Shown here in pieces: positions 35,263-44,676 of a stretch of DNA of 64,000 nt. The position numbers and the translations under genes were made by a program. The stretch covers positions 1 through 64,000 of the forward strand of contig NZ_JAFCLS010000007.1 in NCBI RefSeq assembly GCF_018131075.1, read 5' to 3'. The stretch comes from Bradyrhizobium sp. JYMT SZCCT0428 (GTDB lineage: Bacteria > Pseudomonadota > Alphaproteobacteria > Rhizobiales > Xanthobacteraceae). A model generated the notes under the pieces. The model was given only the letters and a program-made list of their open reading frames with translations. It ran no database searches and was not told the origin of the DNA. Position 1 is the stretch's first letter; the number at the start of each line of letters is the position of its first letter.

Positions 35263-37464
35263 ATGCGTGACTGTTCGACCAACCGTGCTGGATTTGACCG
35301 CGTGCTGATGGCTGTCGCGGCAACCTTCCTCGCGGTGTCCGCGACCTCTGCACTAGCCGGTCAGAGCGATACGCCCCGGACCAGTGCTGCAGAGCTCGCA
35401 ATCGATGCAGCGGTCCCGCGTCCCGAACCGGCCAACGTTCCGCCGCCGACCATCGGCGATTTCAAGATCGAGAGCACCGCGTCAGTGCCCGATCCAGCCA
35501 AGACGGCAGCGCCCGCACCGAGCACCACCGCAACGATTCCCGATCCGAAACCGGCCGAAACCGCCGCCGCGCCCGCAGCCGACACCCCCAAGATCGAAGC
35601 TCCCAAGATCGAAGCTCCCAAGAGCGACACTCCCAAGAGCGACACCGCGACCACGACGCCCGCAACGCCTGCGCCCGCAACGGCTGCGGCGCCTGCCGCG
35701 GAGCCGGTGAAGGCCGCGAGCAGTGTTGTCGCGCCGGCAGATCAGCCGGTCGCCGACAAATTGCGCGACATGCTCGCCAGCAAGGCGCTGCGCACATTCG
35801 ATCGCAAGGGCGAACGCGCCGCGGTCGAAAAATTCTACAGCGCCCGCGAGTATGCGCCGCAGTGGACGCAGGCCGGCAAACTGACTGCCAGCGCCAAGGG
35901 CGTCGTCGCGCGCCTGAAGGACGCCGCCTCTGACGGCCTCAATCCCGCCGACTATCCGGTGCCGGATTTCGCGGCCGCCACCTCACCCGATCAACTCGCC
36001 GACGCCGAACTCAAGCTGACAGCCAGCATGCTGGATTATGCACGCCAGGCGCAGAGCAGCCGGATGCATTGGTCGCAGGTCGCCGCCGACATCCTCTATC
36101 CCGAGCATCCGACCGATCCGGCCGAAGTGCTGGCCAACATCTCGACCGCCAAGGATGCTTCCGCAGCGCTCGAGGGCTACAATCCGCAGTTCAAGCTGTA
36201 CAAGGATTTGAAGGCCAAGCTCGCCGAACTGCGCGGTCAGGGCGAAGGCCCGGTGGTGCAGATCGCCGAAGGCGCTCCGCTCGCATTCAAGGCCGCCACC
36301 AAGAAACAGCCGGAGGTCGCGCCGGAAGATCCGCGGGTGCCGCAACTGCGCGCCAAGCTCGGCGTCACCGAACACCCCGATGACACCAAATACGATGCCA
36401 AGGTCGCCGCGGCCGTCCGCAAATTCCAGGAAAGCGCGGACCTCAAGCCGACCGGCGTGCTCGACGACAAGACCGTCAAGGCCATCAACAGCCCGAAGCG
36501 TGACCGCCAGATCGACACCGTGATCCTCAACATGGAGCGCTTGCGCTGGCTGCCGCGCCAGCTCGGCGTGCCGGCGCTCAACAATGCCTACGTCATCCTC
36601 AACGTGCCCGACTTCACGCTCAAGGTGATGCAGGGCGGCGCCCAGGTCTGGACCACCCGCGTCGTGACGGGCAAGCCGGGAAACCACGCCACGCCGATGC
36701 TAACCGAGACGATGAAGTTCATCACCGTCAATCCGACCTGGAACGTGCCGCCTTCGATCATCTACAACGAATATCTGCCGGCGCTGCAGCAGGATCCGAC
36801 CGTGCTGCAACGCATGGGTCTGAAGCTTGAGCGCAACCGCGACGGCTCGATCCACATCTCGCAGCCCCCGGGTGAGGCCAATGCGCTCGGCCGGATCCGC
36901 TTCAACTTCCCGAACAAGTTCCTGGTCTATCAGCACGACACCCCGGACAAGCACCTGTTCGCCAAGGATGAGCGCGCCTTCAGCCATGGCTGCATGCGGG
37001 TGCAAAATCCGGATCAGTACGCCTCGACGCTGCTCAACATCGTCATGCCGAACGACAAATACACGCCGGAAAAAATCCGCAGCATGTATGGCCGCAGCGA
37101 GATCGATCTGAGATTCCCGACACCGATCCCGGTCCACATCACCTATCAGACCGCGTTCGTGGATGATTCCGGCAAGCTGCAGTTGCGCAGGGACGTCTAC
37201 GGCCGCGACGCAAGGATGCTGCCGCTGCTCAAGAATTCCGGGAGCAGGGATCTGGAGAACGTTGTGGCCCATGCCAACCCGAGCTACGTCCGGCCGAGCG
37301 GCGCATCCCTGCCCTCCAACGTCGCCTTCAACAATGATTACGGCAGCTCCGGTCCTTCGTTCTTCGAGCGGCTGTTCGGCGGACCATCGGTCACACCGCC
37401 CGCGCCCGTCGGCCGTCGGCCGCAAGCGCAACCCCAGCAGCAGCGGCGGGTGTTCACCCGTTAA
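35263..37464 (+). CDS. L,D-transpeptidase (YcbB/LdtD-like)
   Basis: 733 residues. Signal peptide (to about residue 29, ending ALAG), then a Pro/Ala/Lys-rich region with four near-identical five-residue repeats (about 110-130). A transpeptidase scaffold domain, a PG_binding_1 segment (YDAKVAAAVRKFQESADLKP) and a YkuD catalytic domain follow. The YkuD domain has the active-site Cys in SHGCMRV near residue 574. It makes 3-3 cross-links in the periplasm. The ATG at 35263 follows AAGGGGG. Confidence 0.92.
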   Translation: MRDCSTNRAGFDRVLMAVAATFLAVSATSALAGQSDTPRTSAAELAIDAAVPRPEPANVPPPTIGDFKIESTASVPDPAKTAAPAPSTTATIPDPKPAETAAAPAADTPKIEAPKIEAPKSDTPKSDTATTTPATPAPATAAAPAAEPVKAASSVVAPADQPVADKLRDMLASKALRTFDRKGERAAVEKFYSAREYAPQWTQAGKLTASAKGVVARLKDAASDGLNPADYPVPDFAAATSPDQLADAELKLTASMLDYARQAQSSRMHWSQVAADILYPEHPTDPAEVLANISTAKDASAALEGYNPQFKLYKDLKAKLAELRGQGEGPVVQIAEGAPLAFKAATKKQPEVAPEDPRVPQLRAKLGVTEHPDDTKYDAKVAAAVRKFQESADLKPTGVLDDKTVKAINSPKRDRQIDTVILNMERLRWLPRQLGVPALNNAYVILNVPDFTLKVMQGGAQVWTTRVVTGKPGNHATPMLTETMKFITVNPTWNVPPSIIYNEYLPALQQDPTVLQRMGLKLERNRDGSIHISQPPGEANALGRIRFNFPNKFLVYQHDTPDKHLFAKDERAFSHGCMRVQNPDQYASTLLNIVMPNDKYTPEKIRSMYGRSEIDLRFPTPIPVHITYQTAFVDDSGKLQLRRDVYGRDARMLPLLKNSGSRDLENVVAHANPSYVRPSGASLPSNVAFNNDYGSSGPSFFERLFGGPSVTPPAPVGRRPQAQPQQQRRVFTR
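35590..35649 (+). repeat. 15-base tandem repeats inside the L,D-transpeptidase gene
   Basis: Two copies of AAGATCGAAGCTCCC are followed by two of a related unit, AAGAGCGACACTCCC. They encode KIEAP KIEAP KSDTP KSDTP. The repeats keep the frame, so changes in copy number would alter only linker length. Confidence 0.75.
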
Positions 37465-37523
37465 TTCCCGGGGGCCATAATCCCCAGTCCCGCTGCCTGT
37501 CGAAATTTTTAAGTAAAATCAAC

Positions 37524-37555
37524 GGTCTCGCCGCTTTGGCGAGATCGTTTACGTT
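37524..37555 (+). terminator. Probable terminator after the L,D-transpeptidase gene
   Basis: GGTCTCGCC (37524-37532) pairs with GGCGAGATC (37538-37546), including a G-U pair, around GCTTT. A short T-rich stretch (GTTTACGTT) follows. The T-run is broken, so the call is moderate. Confidence 0.55.
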
Positions 37556-37745
37556 AACCATTATCCATCTCGGTTTTGGCACAGGGCACTTTTTCGCCAC
37601 AGTCAACGGGTTAGGTTAAGCCTAACTTGGGGGCGGGTCGGTAAACTTCGGTTAACCCTCCCGCTTTAATAAAGCGTTCACCGTCTTTCGCCCCGGGGTT
37701 TGCGAAAGAGATTCGTGATCGCTCGTCGACTGGGTGGGCTCATAC

Positions 37746-39386
37746 GTGCTGGCTGGTTTCGCGCGCCAAATCAATTCGCTTCGTCTGCCGAAGGCCGGAT
37801 ATCAAATCGGCCTGACTTCCCTGTTGCTCCTTGCCGGAGCCGGGTCGGTGCATGACGCGACCGCGCTGAACGAGACCCGGACGCTTTCTTTCCACCACAC
37901 CCACTCCAACGAAGACCTCACCGTCACCTTCAAGCGCGACGGGCGCTACGACGAAGAGGCGCTGAAGAAACTCAATCACTTCCTCCGCGACTGGCGCAGC
38001 CAGGACCAGACCACGATGGATCGTCACCTCTTCGACATCCTCTGGGAAGTCTACCGCGACGTCGACGGCAAGCAGCCGATCCAGATCATCTCCGCCTACC
38101 GCTCCCCCGCCACCAATGCCATGCTCCGCCGCCGCTCGTCCGGCGTGGCCCGCTTCAGCCAGCATACGCTCGGCCACGCGATGGATTTCTTCATCCCGGG
38201 CATTGCGCTCGAGCAGATCCGCGCCGCCGGACTTCGCCTGCAGCGCGGTGGCGTCGGCTTCTACCCGACCTCGGGATCGCCGTTCGTTCATCTCGATACC
38301 GGCAGCGTCCGTCACTGGCCGCGCATGACCCATGACCAGCTGGCCAGGGTGTTCCCCAACGGTCGTACCGTCCACCTGCCCTCGAATGGTGGTCCGCTGA
38401 AGGGTTATGAACTGGCCCGCGCCGACATCGACAGGCGCGGCAGTGGCGACGATGCTGCAACGGTCGGCAAGAAGCCCAGCCTGTTCGCCTCGCTGTTCAA
38501 GGGCGGCAAATCCAACGAAGAGGATGATGAGGGCGGCGCCCCCGTCACCGTCAGGAACGAGAAGCCCGCTCCTTCTGTGGTGGCCGCGGCCCCGAAGGCC
38601 GCCGAGATCGTGCCGACGCCGCGCGCAAAACCGGTCGCGGCAACGATCCAGCTGGCCTCGGCTGATGCGCAGATCGTTCCGGCGCCCAAATCCAAACCGG
38701 AGCCATCCAAACCGGAGGCCAAGCCGGCCGCGCAGGCTTCCGCCGACAAGCCAGCCGAGCCGAAACCGCAGACACCCGCCGACATCATCAACGCCCGCGG
38801 CTTCTGGGGCGACGCGCCGACGACGGCCAACCAGCCCACCTCCGTGCAGCTCGCGGCCCTCAGGGCCCGTCAGGCCGTCGGCGCCGCCGATCCGCAGCCG
38901 ACTGCCAGCGTTGCCGAGGCTTTCAACAAGGCGCTGGCCTACGCGCCGGCCGCCTCCTCGCCGGTTGACCGCGCCAACGTGGTTGCCGCCTCCGCGCCGA
39001 TCCCGCGCACCGTGCGGCCGGCGCGCAACGCTGCCGCTGCCGCCACCGAAATCAACACCGTCGTCGCCAAGGGCGCGCAGGGGGGATCGCAGGGCCAGGG
39101 CAGCGTGATTTCGACCTCGACGCGGCTTGCCGCCGCCAAGGGCAACGATGTCTGGATGCGAGTCGTGATGCTGGCGCCGAGCGCGAGCAGCGCGATGTCG
39201 ACGACCGTGCTGGGCGATACCGACATGACGCTGATGCGCAGCTATTTCATCAAGCCGCCGTTCGCGATCACGATGGGCTTCTCGGAAGACCCGATGCTGG
39301 GGATGACCACCGACCGGTTTACCGGATCGGCGACCGCCAAGCTCACCACGCAGTCTTTCGTCGTGCGCACGGCGTCACTGCGCTAA
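37746..39386 (+). CDS. DUF882 (YcbK-like, M15-type) cell-wall protein
   Basis: 546 residues. A hydrophobic signal (GLTSLLLLAGAGSVHDATA) is followed by a DUF882/peptidase M15-like domain. Likely zinc ligands are in SQHTLGHAMDFFIPG and PFVHLDTGSVRHWPRM, with the core QIISAYRSPATNAMLRRRSSGV. A long Pro/Ala-rich tail of about 300 residues follows and ends in a small ordered segment. The GTG at 37746 was chosen for its GGGTGGG site; GTG 37734 is also in frame. Next to an L,D-transpeptidase it probably acts in peptidoglycan remodelling. Confidence 0.85.
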   Translation: MLAGFARQINSLRLPKAGYQIGLTSLLLLAGAGSVHDATALNETRTLSFHHTHSNEDLTVTFKRDGRYDEEALKKLNHFLRDWRSQDQTTMDRHLFDILWEVYRDVDGKQPIQIISAYRSPATNAMLRRRSSGVARFSQHTLGHAMDFFIPGIALEQIRAAGLRLQRGGVGFYPTSGSPFVHLDTGSVRHWPRMTHDQLARVFPNGRTVHLPSNGGPLKGYELARADIDRRGSGDDAATVGKKPSLFASLFKGGKSNEEDDEGGAPVTVRNEKPAPSVVAAAPKAAEIVPTPRAKPVAATIQLASADAQIVPAPKSKPEPSKPEAKPAAQASADKPAEPKPQTPADIINARGFWGDAPTTANQPTSVQLAALRARQAVGAADPQPTASVAEAFNKALAYAPAASSPVDRANVVAASAPIPRTVRPARNAAAAATEINTVVAKGAQGGSQGQGSVISTSTRLAAAKGNDVWMRVVMLAPSASSAMSTTVLGDTDMTLMRSYFIKPPFAITMGFSEDPMLGMTTDRFTGSATAKLTTQSFVVRTASLR

Positions 39387-39474
39387 GCGCGCACAACTTC
39401 CATTCGTCTTGAAATCATCCTCGCGAGAGCGCGGCCCCTCTACGCCGTGATCACCGTGTTCGTGCTCCGCTGCG

Positions 39475-41235
39475 TCAGGCCGGCAAGCCTGCCTTGAGCA
39501 GGCCAGCCTCGTGACGCTGGCGGTCGATGGCGTGCTTGTAATGCTGGGTGGCGAGGTAAACCGCCACCGAGAATGCCGGCTCTGACTTCAGGACCTCGGC
39601 CGCGTGCGCAGCGGCCGCGACCGCGTTGCCCATTTGCGCAAAGGTGGCCGCGAGGAAGGCATGATGGGTGTAGTCGGGCCGCGTGATCCGCGAAAAGGCC
39701 TCGATGGCGTCGGCATATTTCTCGGCGCAATAGCAAGCGCGCCCGAGGTGGCTCCAGAAGCGCTCCGGGTGGTACGGGTTGAGGCGCATCGCCTTCTTGA
39801 TCCAGTCGATGCCTTCCTCCGGCCGCCCGAGCCAGGTCAGAAGCTCGCCCTGCTGCACCACGACAAGGTCGTAGTTGGGATTCAGCGCGAGCCCTCGCTC
39901 CTGGTGATACGCGGCCTTGTCATGGTCGTTACGGTTCAGGTTCAGCGCGGCGAGAATCCGGTGCACGTCGCTGTCATTGTCGTCCAGCGCCAGCGTGACC
40001 TCCAACTCCGCGGCCACCTGCTCGAAGGTGGTATCGCGATCGGCACACCAGCCATAGACCCACGTCTGGCCCAGCACGCAAGCTTTCCAGGCGTGGGCAT
40101 GCGCATAGTTCGGGTCGAGCGCGAGGGCGCGGTCGAGCAGGCGCTGCGCTTCGGCATTGTCCTCGCGCGTCGAGCGGTGGTGCCGCACCTTGGCAGCCAG
40201 CACGCACTCATAAGCCGCCATATTCTCGGTCGGCTTGCGTTTTGCGCGGTCGTGTCTGGCGGCCTCGACCCTGCCGGGGAGCGTCGCGACGATCGCATGC
40301 GTGATCTCGTCCTGGATCGCGAATATGTCCTCGAGCTCGCGGTCGTAACGTTCGGCCCAGACGTGCTGGTCGGTTTCTGCGTCGATCAGCTGCACGGTGA
40401 CGCGGACGCGATCGCGCGCCTTGCGCACGCTCCCCTCGAGGACGTAATCGACGCCGAATTCGCGCGCGATCTCGCGCACGTTGACCGCCTTGCCCTTGTG
40501 CACGAACGTCGAGTTGCGCGAGATGACGAGCAAATCGCGGAAGCGTGACAGCTCGGTAATGATGTCCTCGGTGAGGCCGTCTGCGAAGAATTCCTGCTCC
40601 GGATCGCCGCTCATGTTGGCGAGCGGCAGCACGGCAATCGACGGCATCTTGGAGGCCGGCGCCGCCACCGTAGCGTCCTTCGCGCCCTCTGGCGCGGCTT
40701 CGGCATCGAGCCGAACCCGGAAGACGCGGATCGGACGGACGATGTTCTTGACGCTCTGCTCGCCGAGATCCTCGAATGCGACGTCCTCCAGCCGTTGGCC
40801 GACCTGATCGCGCACCGCGCCGGAGACGCAGATGCCGCCAGGCTCGGCCAGCATTTCGAGACGCGCCGCCACGTTGACGCCGTCGCCAAAGATGTCGTTG
40901 TCCTCGACGATTACGTCGCCAAGATTGATGCCGATCCGGAACTGTATCCAGCGCGCCGGCGAGACGTCGGCGTTGCGCCGCGCCATCCGGCGCTGAATCT
41001 CGGCAGCACACAGCACGGCGTCGGCGACGCTGCGGAATTCGACCAGCATGCCGTCGCCGGTGGTCTTGATGAGGCGGCCATGGTTCTTCGTGATGGAGGG
41101 ATCGATGAGTTCGATCCGGTGGGTCTTGAGACGGGCAAGCGTCCCCGTCTCGTCAACCTCCATAAGCCGGCTGTAACCGACCATGTCGGCGGCAAGGACC
41201 GCTGCGAGCCTCCGCTCTGGTCCAGGCACGTCCAT
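39475..41235 (-). CDS. Class III adenylate cyclase with TolB-like and TPR domains
   Basis: 586 residues. An N-terminal class III cyclase domain has the metal site VLAADMVGYSRLM and TTGDGMLVEF and the catalytic FGDGVNVAARLE. A TolB-like segment follows (SIAVLPLANMSGDPEQEFFA, then EFGVDYVLEGSVRKARDRVR), and then TPR units to the end. It is soluble with no signal peptide. This architecture is very common in bradyrhizobia, often in many copies per genome, and individual roles are largely unknown. The ATG at 41235 follows AGGGAAC. Confidence 0.87.
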   Translation of the reverse strand: MDVPGPERRLAAVLAADMVGYSRLMEVDETGTLARLKTHRIELIDPSITKNHGRLIKTTGDGMLVEFRSVADAVLCAAEIQRRMARRNADVSPARWIQFRIGINLGDVIVEDNDIFGDGVNVAARLEMLAEPGGICVSGAVRDQVGQRLEDVAFEDLGEQSVKNIVRPIRVFRVRLDAEAAPEGAKDATVAAPASKMPSIAVLPLANMSGDPEQEFFADGLTEDIITELSRFRDLLVISRNSTFVHKGKAVNVREIAREFGVDYVLEGSVRKARDRVRVTVQLIDAETDQHVWAERYDRELEDIFAIQDEITHAIVATLPGRVEAARHDRAKRKPTENMAAYECVLAAKVRHHRSTREDNAEAQRLLDRALALDPNYAHAHAWKACVLGQTWVYGWCADRDTTFEQVAAELEVTLALDDNDSDVHRILAALNLNRNDHDKAAYHQERGLALNPNYDLVVVQQGELLTWLGRPEEGIDWIKKAMRLNPYHPERFWSHLGRACYCAEKYADAIEAFSRITRPDYTHHAFLAATFAQMGNAVAAAAHAAEVLKSEPAFSVAVYLATQHYKHAIDRQRHEAGLLKAGLPA

Positions 41236-41322
41236 TTCCAGGTTCCCTTGCGGGCAGCCTAACAGACGCGGGGCGGTGGCCCAAGCTGGTTTGCACCGGA
41301 AATGCCTGCTGGAGCGTTTACC

Positions 41323-41411
41323 AGCGAAGTGGACGCCGGTTCGCGTCAAGAAAACGCGTCACACCAGGAATCCAGAGCCCCGTTCCGATTCCATTTGGAA
41401 CGCGGCTCTGG
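41323..41411. repeat. Intergenic repeat, second copy (see 10672-10772)
   Basis: It has the same order of parts as 10672-10772: a 21-base motif (41323-41343), AAAACGCGTCA, then a hairpin. The hairpin arms are 15 bases (41372-41386 and 41397-41411) with one mismatch. It lies directly after the gapR stop and could terminate that gene's transcript. Confidence 0.65.
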
Positions 41412-41419
41412 CTGGCGCC

Positions 41420-41692
41420 TCACAGCATTCCGAGCGCCTGCATGTAGGTTTCCAGAATCGTCTCCTGCTCGGCGCGCTCATTGGCGTCCTGCTTGCGCAG
41501 GCGAACGATGGTGCGCAGCGCCTTGACGTCGTAGCCGTTGCCCTTGGCTTCGGCATAGACGTCGCGGATATCGTCGGAGATCGTCTTCTTTTCCTCTTCC
41601 AGCCGTTCGATGCGCTCGACGATGGCCTTGAGCTGGTCTTTTGCGAATTTCGTCGCGGGTTCTTCCTGGACGGCGGCGGCAGAGGTGGCCAT
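41420..41692 (-). CDS. gapR: GapR-family nucleoid-associated protein (DUF2312)
   Basis: 90 residues. The DUF2312 core [20 protein letters not shown], then [20 protein letters not shown] and the long C-terminal helix match GapR of Caulobacter. GapR is a tetrameric clamp that binds overtwisted AT-rich DNA ahead of replication forks and RNA polymerase and assists topoisomerases. It is monocistronic here. Confidence 0.93.
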   Translation of the reverse strand: MATSAAAVQEEPATKFAKDQLKAIVERIERLEEEKKTISDDIRDVYAEAKGNGYDVKALRTIVRLRKQDANERAEQETILETYMQALGML

Positions 41693-41850
41693 CGGGTACT
41701 CCTGAGTGGAACTGAATGGTCGGGCTGAAAGATCAAGCGCCGCACGCTTCACCGCGCGGCGCTTTCTGAGATTGACCCTCAAGAGTGCGGCGCCTTGCGT
41801 CAAGGCACCATCGCGCTCATCCACAGCGCGCCCACAGGAAGGTAGGAAAC

Positions 41851-41962
41851 GTAGCCCGGATGAGCCCAACGGGTCGCGCGAATGCGCCCCCGATGACAGG
41901 CTCCGCGATATCCGGGAAAATCCCGACACGCCCCGGATGTCGCTTTCGCTCATCCGGGCTAC
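41851..41962. repeat. Palindromic intergenic repeat, copy 2
   Basis: Perfect 15-base inverted arms (41851-41865 and 41948-41962). The core at 41867-41907 is nearly identical (39 of 41) to that of the element at 16403-16443, although the arms differ. The outer motif GTAGCCCGGATG also opens the element at 62714. Confidence 0.85.
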
Positions 41963-41981
41963 GACGTGCGGGGAATGGCAA

Positions 41982-42284
41982 TCAATGCCCGCTATGGGTT
42001 TTCTTCATCGCCTCCAGCTGCTCGGGACTGGCGGTGCCCTGAAACTTCGACTTCCAGGTCTCATAGGGCATGCCGTAGACCGCCTCGCGGCTCTCATCCT
42101 TGCTGATCGCCACGCCCTTGCCGTCGGCCTCTTCCTTCATCCAGTTCGACAGGCAGTTGCGGCAGAAGCCGGCCAGGTTCATCAGGTCGATGTTCTGGAC
42201 GTCGGTCCGGGTGCGTAGGTGCTCGACCAGGCGCCGGAAAACGGCGGCTTCCAGTTCTGTTCTGGTTTTGTCGTCAATTGTCAT
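41982..42284 (-). CDS. DUF1244 family protein
   Basis: 100 residues matching DUF1244. The core [20 protein letters not shown] has a CRNC pair, then [20 protein letters not shown]. Members are conserved in alpha- and gammaproteobacteria; structures show a small helical fold but no function is settled. The CxxC may bind metal. The ATG at 42284 follows GGGA. Confidence 0.88.
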   Translation of the reverse strand: MTIDDKTRTELEAAVFRRLVEHLRTRTDVQNIDLMNLAGFCRNCLSNWMKEEADGKGVAISKDESREAVYGMPYETWKSKFQGTASPEQLEAMKKTHSGH

Positions 42285-42480
42285 GGCTTGGTCCCGCAGG
42301 GTTATTCCTGAGCATATTGATATCAGGTGGGAATTGTCACAGATTTTGCCATATCGGCGCGCAAACCATCGGGGATCGGTTGAATCCGGACGTCCCGCAT
42401 CGTGGGAAACGCGCTTGCCGGGCGTTGACAGCTCCCGCCGGGCAAGCGAAATCGTCAATGATTTGATATAGCTTCGCCAT

Positions 42481-43065
42481 ATGATCGGAACAGATTCTCT
42501 GCCATCACGCCCCTTCCCCGCTCGCCTGACTACCGGCCTCCTGCCGGCGCTGGCGTTGGCGGTGATGGGCCTGTGGAACAGTTCGGCGGCTGCTGACTTT
42601 CGCCTCTGCAACAACACCTCGAGCCGGGTCGGCATCGCGCTCGGCTACAAGGACGCCGAGGGCTGGACCACCGAGGGCTGGTGGAACGTCTCCTCGCGCA
42701 GTTGCGAGACGCTGCTGCGCGGAACGCTTGTCGCACGGTTCTATTATATCTACGCGCTGGACTATGACCGCGGCGGCGAATGGTCGGGGCAGGCCTTCAT
42801 GTGTTCGCGTGACAAGGAATTCACCATCAAGGGTACCGAGAATTGCCTGGCGCGCGGTTTTGACCGCACCGGGTTCTTCGAGGTCGACACCGGCGAACAG
42901 AGAGCATGGACCGTGCAATTGACCGAAGCCAATGAACAACCCGCGCAGCAGCGCGTGCCGGGGATTCCGGGAACGGTCGGTCCCGGTGGTGTGCCGGGCC
43001 TGTCGCCGGGCGGACCGCCCCAAGGCGGTTCCGGGCAGCCGCCCGCTTCGGCGCCCAAGCAATGA
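42481..43065 (+). CDS. DUF1036 secreted protein
   Basis: 194 residues. Signal peptide (to about residue 38, ending SSAAA), then the DUF1036 domain (DFRLCNNTSSRVGIALGYKD with WWNVSSRSCETLL) and a Gly/Pro-rich tail. Four or more Cys could form disulfides in the periplasm. Function unknown. Its stop overlaps the pyk start as ATGA. No ribosome site is seen, so the transcript may be leaderless or the start inexact. Confidence 0.85.
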   Translation: MIGTDSLPSRPFPARLTTGLLPALALAVMGLWNSSAAADFRLCNNTSSRVGIALGYKDAEGWTTEGWWNVSSRSCETLLRGTLVARFYYIYALDYDRGGEWSGQAFMCSRDKEFTIKGTENCLARGFDRTGFFEVDTGEQRAWTVQLTEANEQPAQQRVPGIPGTVGPGGVPGLSPGGPPQGGSGQPPASAPKQ

Positions 43066-44498
43066 GGCGTCTCCGTCGGATCAAGATCCTCGCCACCCTC
43101 GGCCCGGCATCGTCGGACAGCGCGATGATTCGCAAGCTGTTCGAGGCCGGCGCCGATGTGTTCCGCATCAATATGAGTCACACCTCGCACGACAAGATGC
43201 GCGAGCTGGTCGCGACCATTCGCAATGTCGAGTCCAGCTACGGCAGGCCGATCGGCATCCTGGTCGATCTGCAAGGACCGAAGCTGCGTCTTGGCTCGTT
43301 CAATGAAGGCGCGACCCAGCTCAAGAACGGCCAGAGCTTTGTTCTGGATTCCGACAAGGCACCGGGCGACAACAGCCGCGTCCAGCTTCCGCATCCGGAA
43401 ATCCTGGCCGCGCTGCGGCCGGGCCACGCGTTGCTGCTCGACGACGGCAAGGTGCGGCTGATCGCCGAGGAAACCTCGCCCGATCGCGCGGTGACGCGGG
43501 TGGTGATCGGCGGCAAGATGTCGGACCGCAAGGGCGTCAGCCTGCCCGATACCGACCTGCCGGTCTCGGCGATGACGCCGAAGGATCGCGCCGATCTCGA
43601 AGCGGCGGTAACGACCGGGATCGACTGGGTCGCGCTTTCCTTTGTACAGCGCGCCGAGGACGTCAATGAGGCCAAGCGGCTGATCCGCGGCCGTGCCGCC
43701 GTGATGGCCAAGATCGAAAAGCCGCAGGCGATCGACCGGCTCGGCGAAATCCTCGAGGTCTCCGACGCGCTGATGGTGGCGCGCGGCGACCTCGGCGTCG
43801 AACTGCCGCTGGAGCGGGTGCCCAGTCTGCAAAAGCAAATGACGCGGATGGCGCGCCGCGCCGGCAAGCCGGTGGTGATCGCAACGCAAATGCTGGAATC
43901 GATGATCCAGGCGCCGGTGCCGACGCGCGCCGAAGTCTCCGACGTCGCAACCGCGGTCTATGAAGGTGCCGACGCCATCATGCTGTCGGCGGAATCCGCC
44001 GCCGGCAAATTCCCGGTCGAGGCGGTCTCGACCATGAACCGCATCGGCGAGGAAGTGGAGCGCGATCCGACCTACCGCTCGGTGCTGACGGCGCAACGGC
44101 CCGAGCCGGAGCAGACCGTCGGCGACGCCATCGCGGACGCCGCGCGGCAGATCGCCGAGACGCTGGAATTGTCCGCGATCATCTGCTGGACCAGTTCGGG
44201 CTCGACCGCGATCCGCGTGGCGCGCGAACGGCCGAAGCCGCCGGTGGTGGCGATCACGCCGAACCTGGTGACGGGGCGCAAATTGTCCGTCGTGTGGGGC
44301 GTGCATTGCGTGGTCGCGGAAGACGCGCACGATCAGGACGACATGGTCGATCGCGCCGGCTCGATTGCGTTCCGCGACGGCTTCGCCAAGGCGGGCCAGC
44401 GCGTGATCATCGTCGCCGGCGTGCCGCTCGGCATCGCCGGCACCACCAACATGGTGCGCATCGCCTATGTCGGCCCGGAAGGCAAAACGGATAAGTGA
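43062..44498 (+). CDS. pyk: Pyruvate kinase
   Basis: 478 residues. It converts phosphoenolpyruvate and ADP to pyruvate and ATP. Visible blocks are the N-terminal ILATLGPASS, FRINMSHTS, DLQGPKLRLG, the catalytic MAKIEKPQAI, MVARGDLGVELPLE and the metal/substrate loop KPVVIATQMLESMI. The C-terminal allosteric domain is complete. The start sits inside the end of the DUF1036 gene and has no ribosome site of its own, so translation is likely coupled. Confidence 0.96.
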   Translation: MRRLRRIKILATLGPASSDSAMIRKLFEAGADVFRINMSHTSHDKMRELVATIRNVESSYGRPIGILVDLQGPKLRLGSFNEGATQLKNGQSFVLDSDKAPGDNSRVQLPHPEILAALRPGHALLLDDGKVRLIAEETSPDRAVTRVVIGGKMSDRKGVSLPDTDLPVSAMTPKDRADLEAAVTTGIDWVALSFVQRAEDVNEAKRLIRGRAAVMAKIEKPQAIDRLGEILEVSDALMVARGDLGVELPLERVPSLQKQMTRMARRAGKPVVIATQMLESMIQAPVPTRAEVSDVATAVYEGADAIMLSAESAAGKFPVEAVSTMNRIGEEVERDPTYRSVLTAQRPEPEQTVGDAIADAARQIAETLELSAIICWTSSGSTAIRVARERPKPPVVAITPNLVTGRKLSVVWGVHCVVAEDAHDQDDMVDRAGSIAFRDGFAKAGQRVIIVAGVPLGIAGTTNMVRIAYVGPEGKTDK

Positions 44499-44530
44499 CG
44501 GTTAAGCGAGCTGCGGCGAACTCGGTTCAC

Positions 44531-44642
44531 CTCTCCCGCTTGCGGGGGAGGTCGACGCGCGAAGCGTGGCGGGTGGGGGCTCTCTCCACAAGATGACTCG
44601 CGGTGACACCCCCACCCCGGCCCTCCCCCGCAAGCGGGACCC
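44531..44642. repeat. Palindromic intergenic repeat (G-rich type)
   Basis: The 18-base arms at 44534-44551 and 44622-44639 are exact inverted copies, with an inner GGGTGGGGG/CCCCCACCC pair. It lies between the converging pyk and OsmC genes and belongs to a different family from the elements at 16386, 41851 and 62714. Confidence 0.8.
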
Positions 44643-44676
44643 TTCGCGGTTGCTATTCGACGTATCTCAACTCGCT

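Noticed and set aside
44531..44642. CRISPR-like or tRNA-like structure
   Set aside because: It is a single palindromic unit with no spacer pattern and no tRNA loops.
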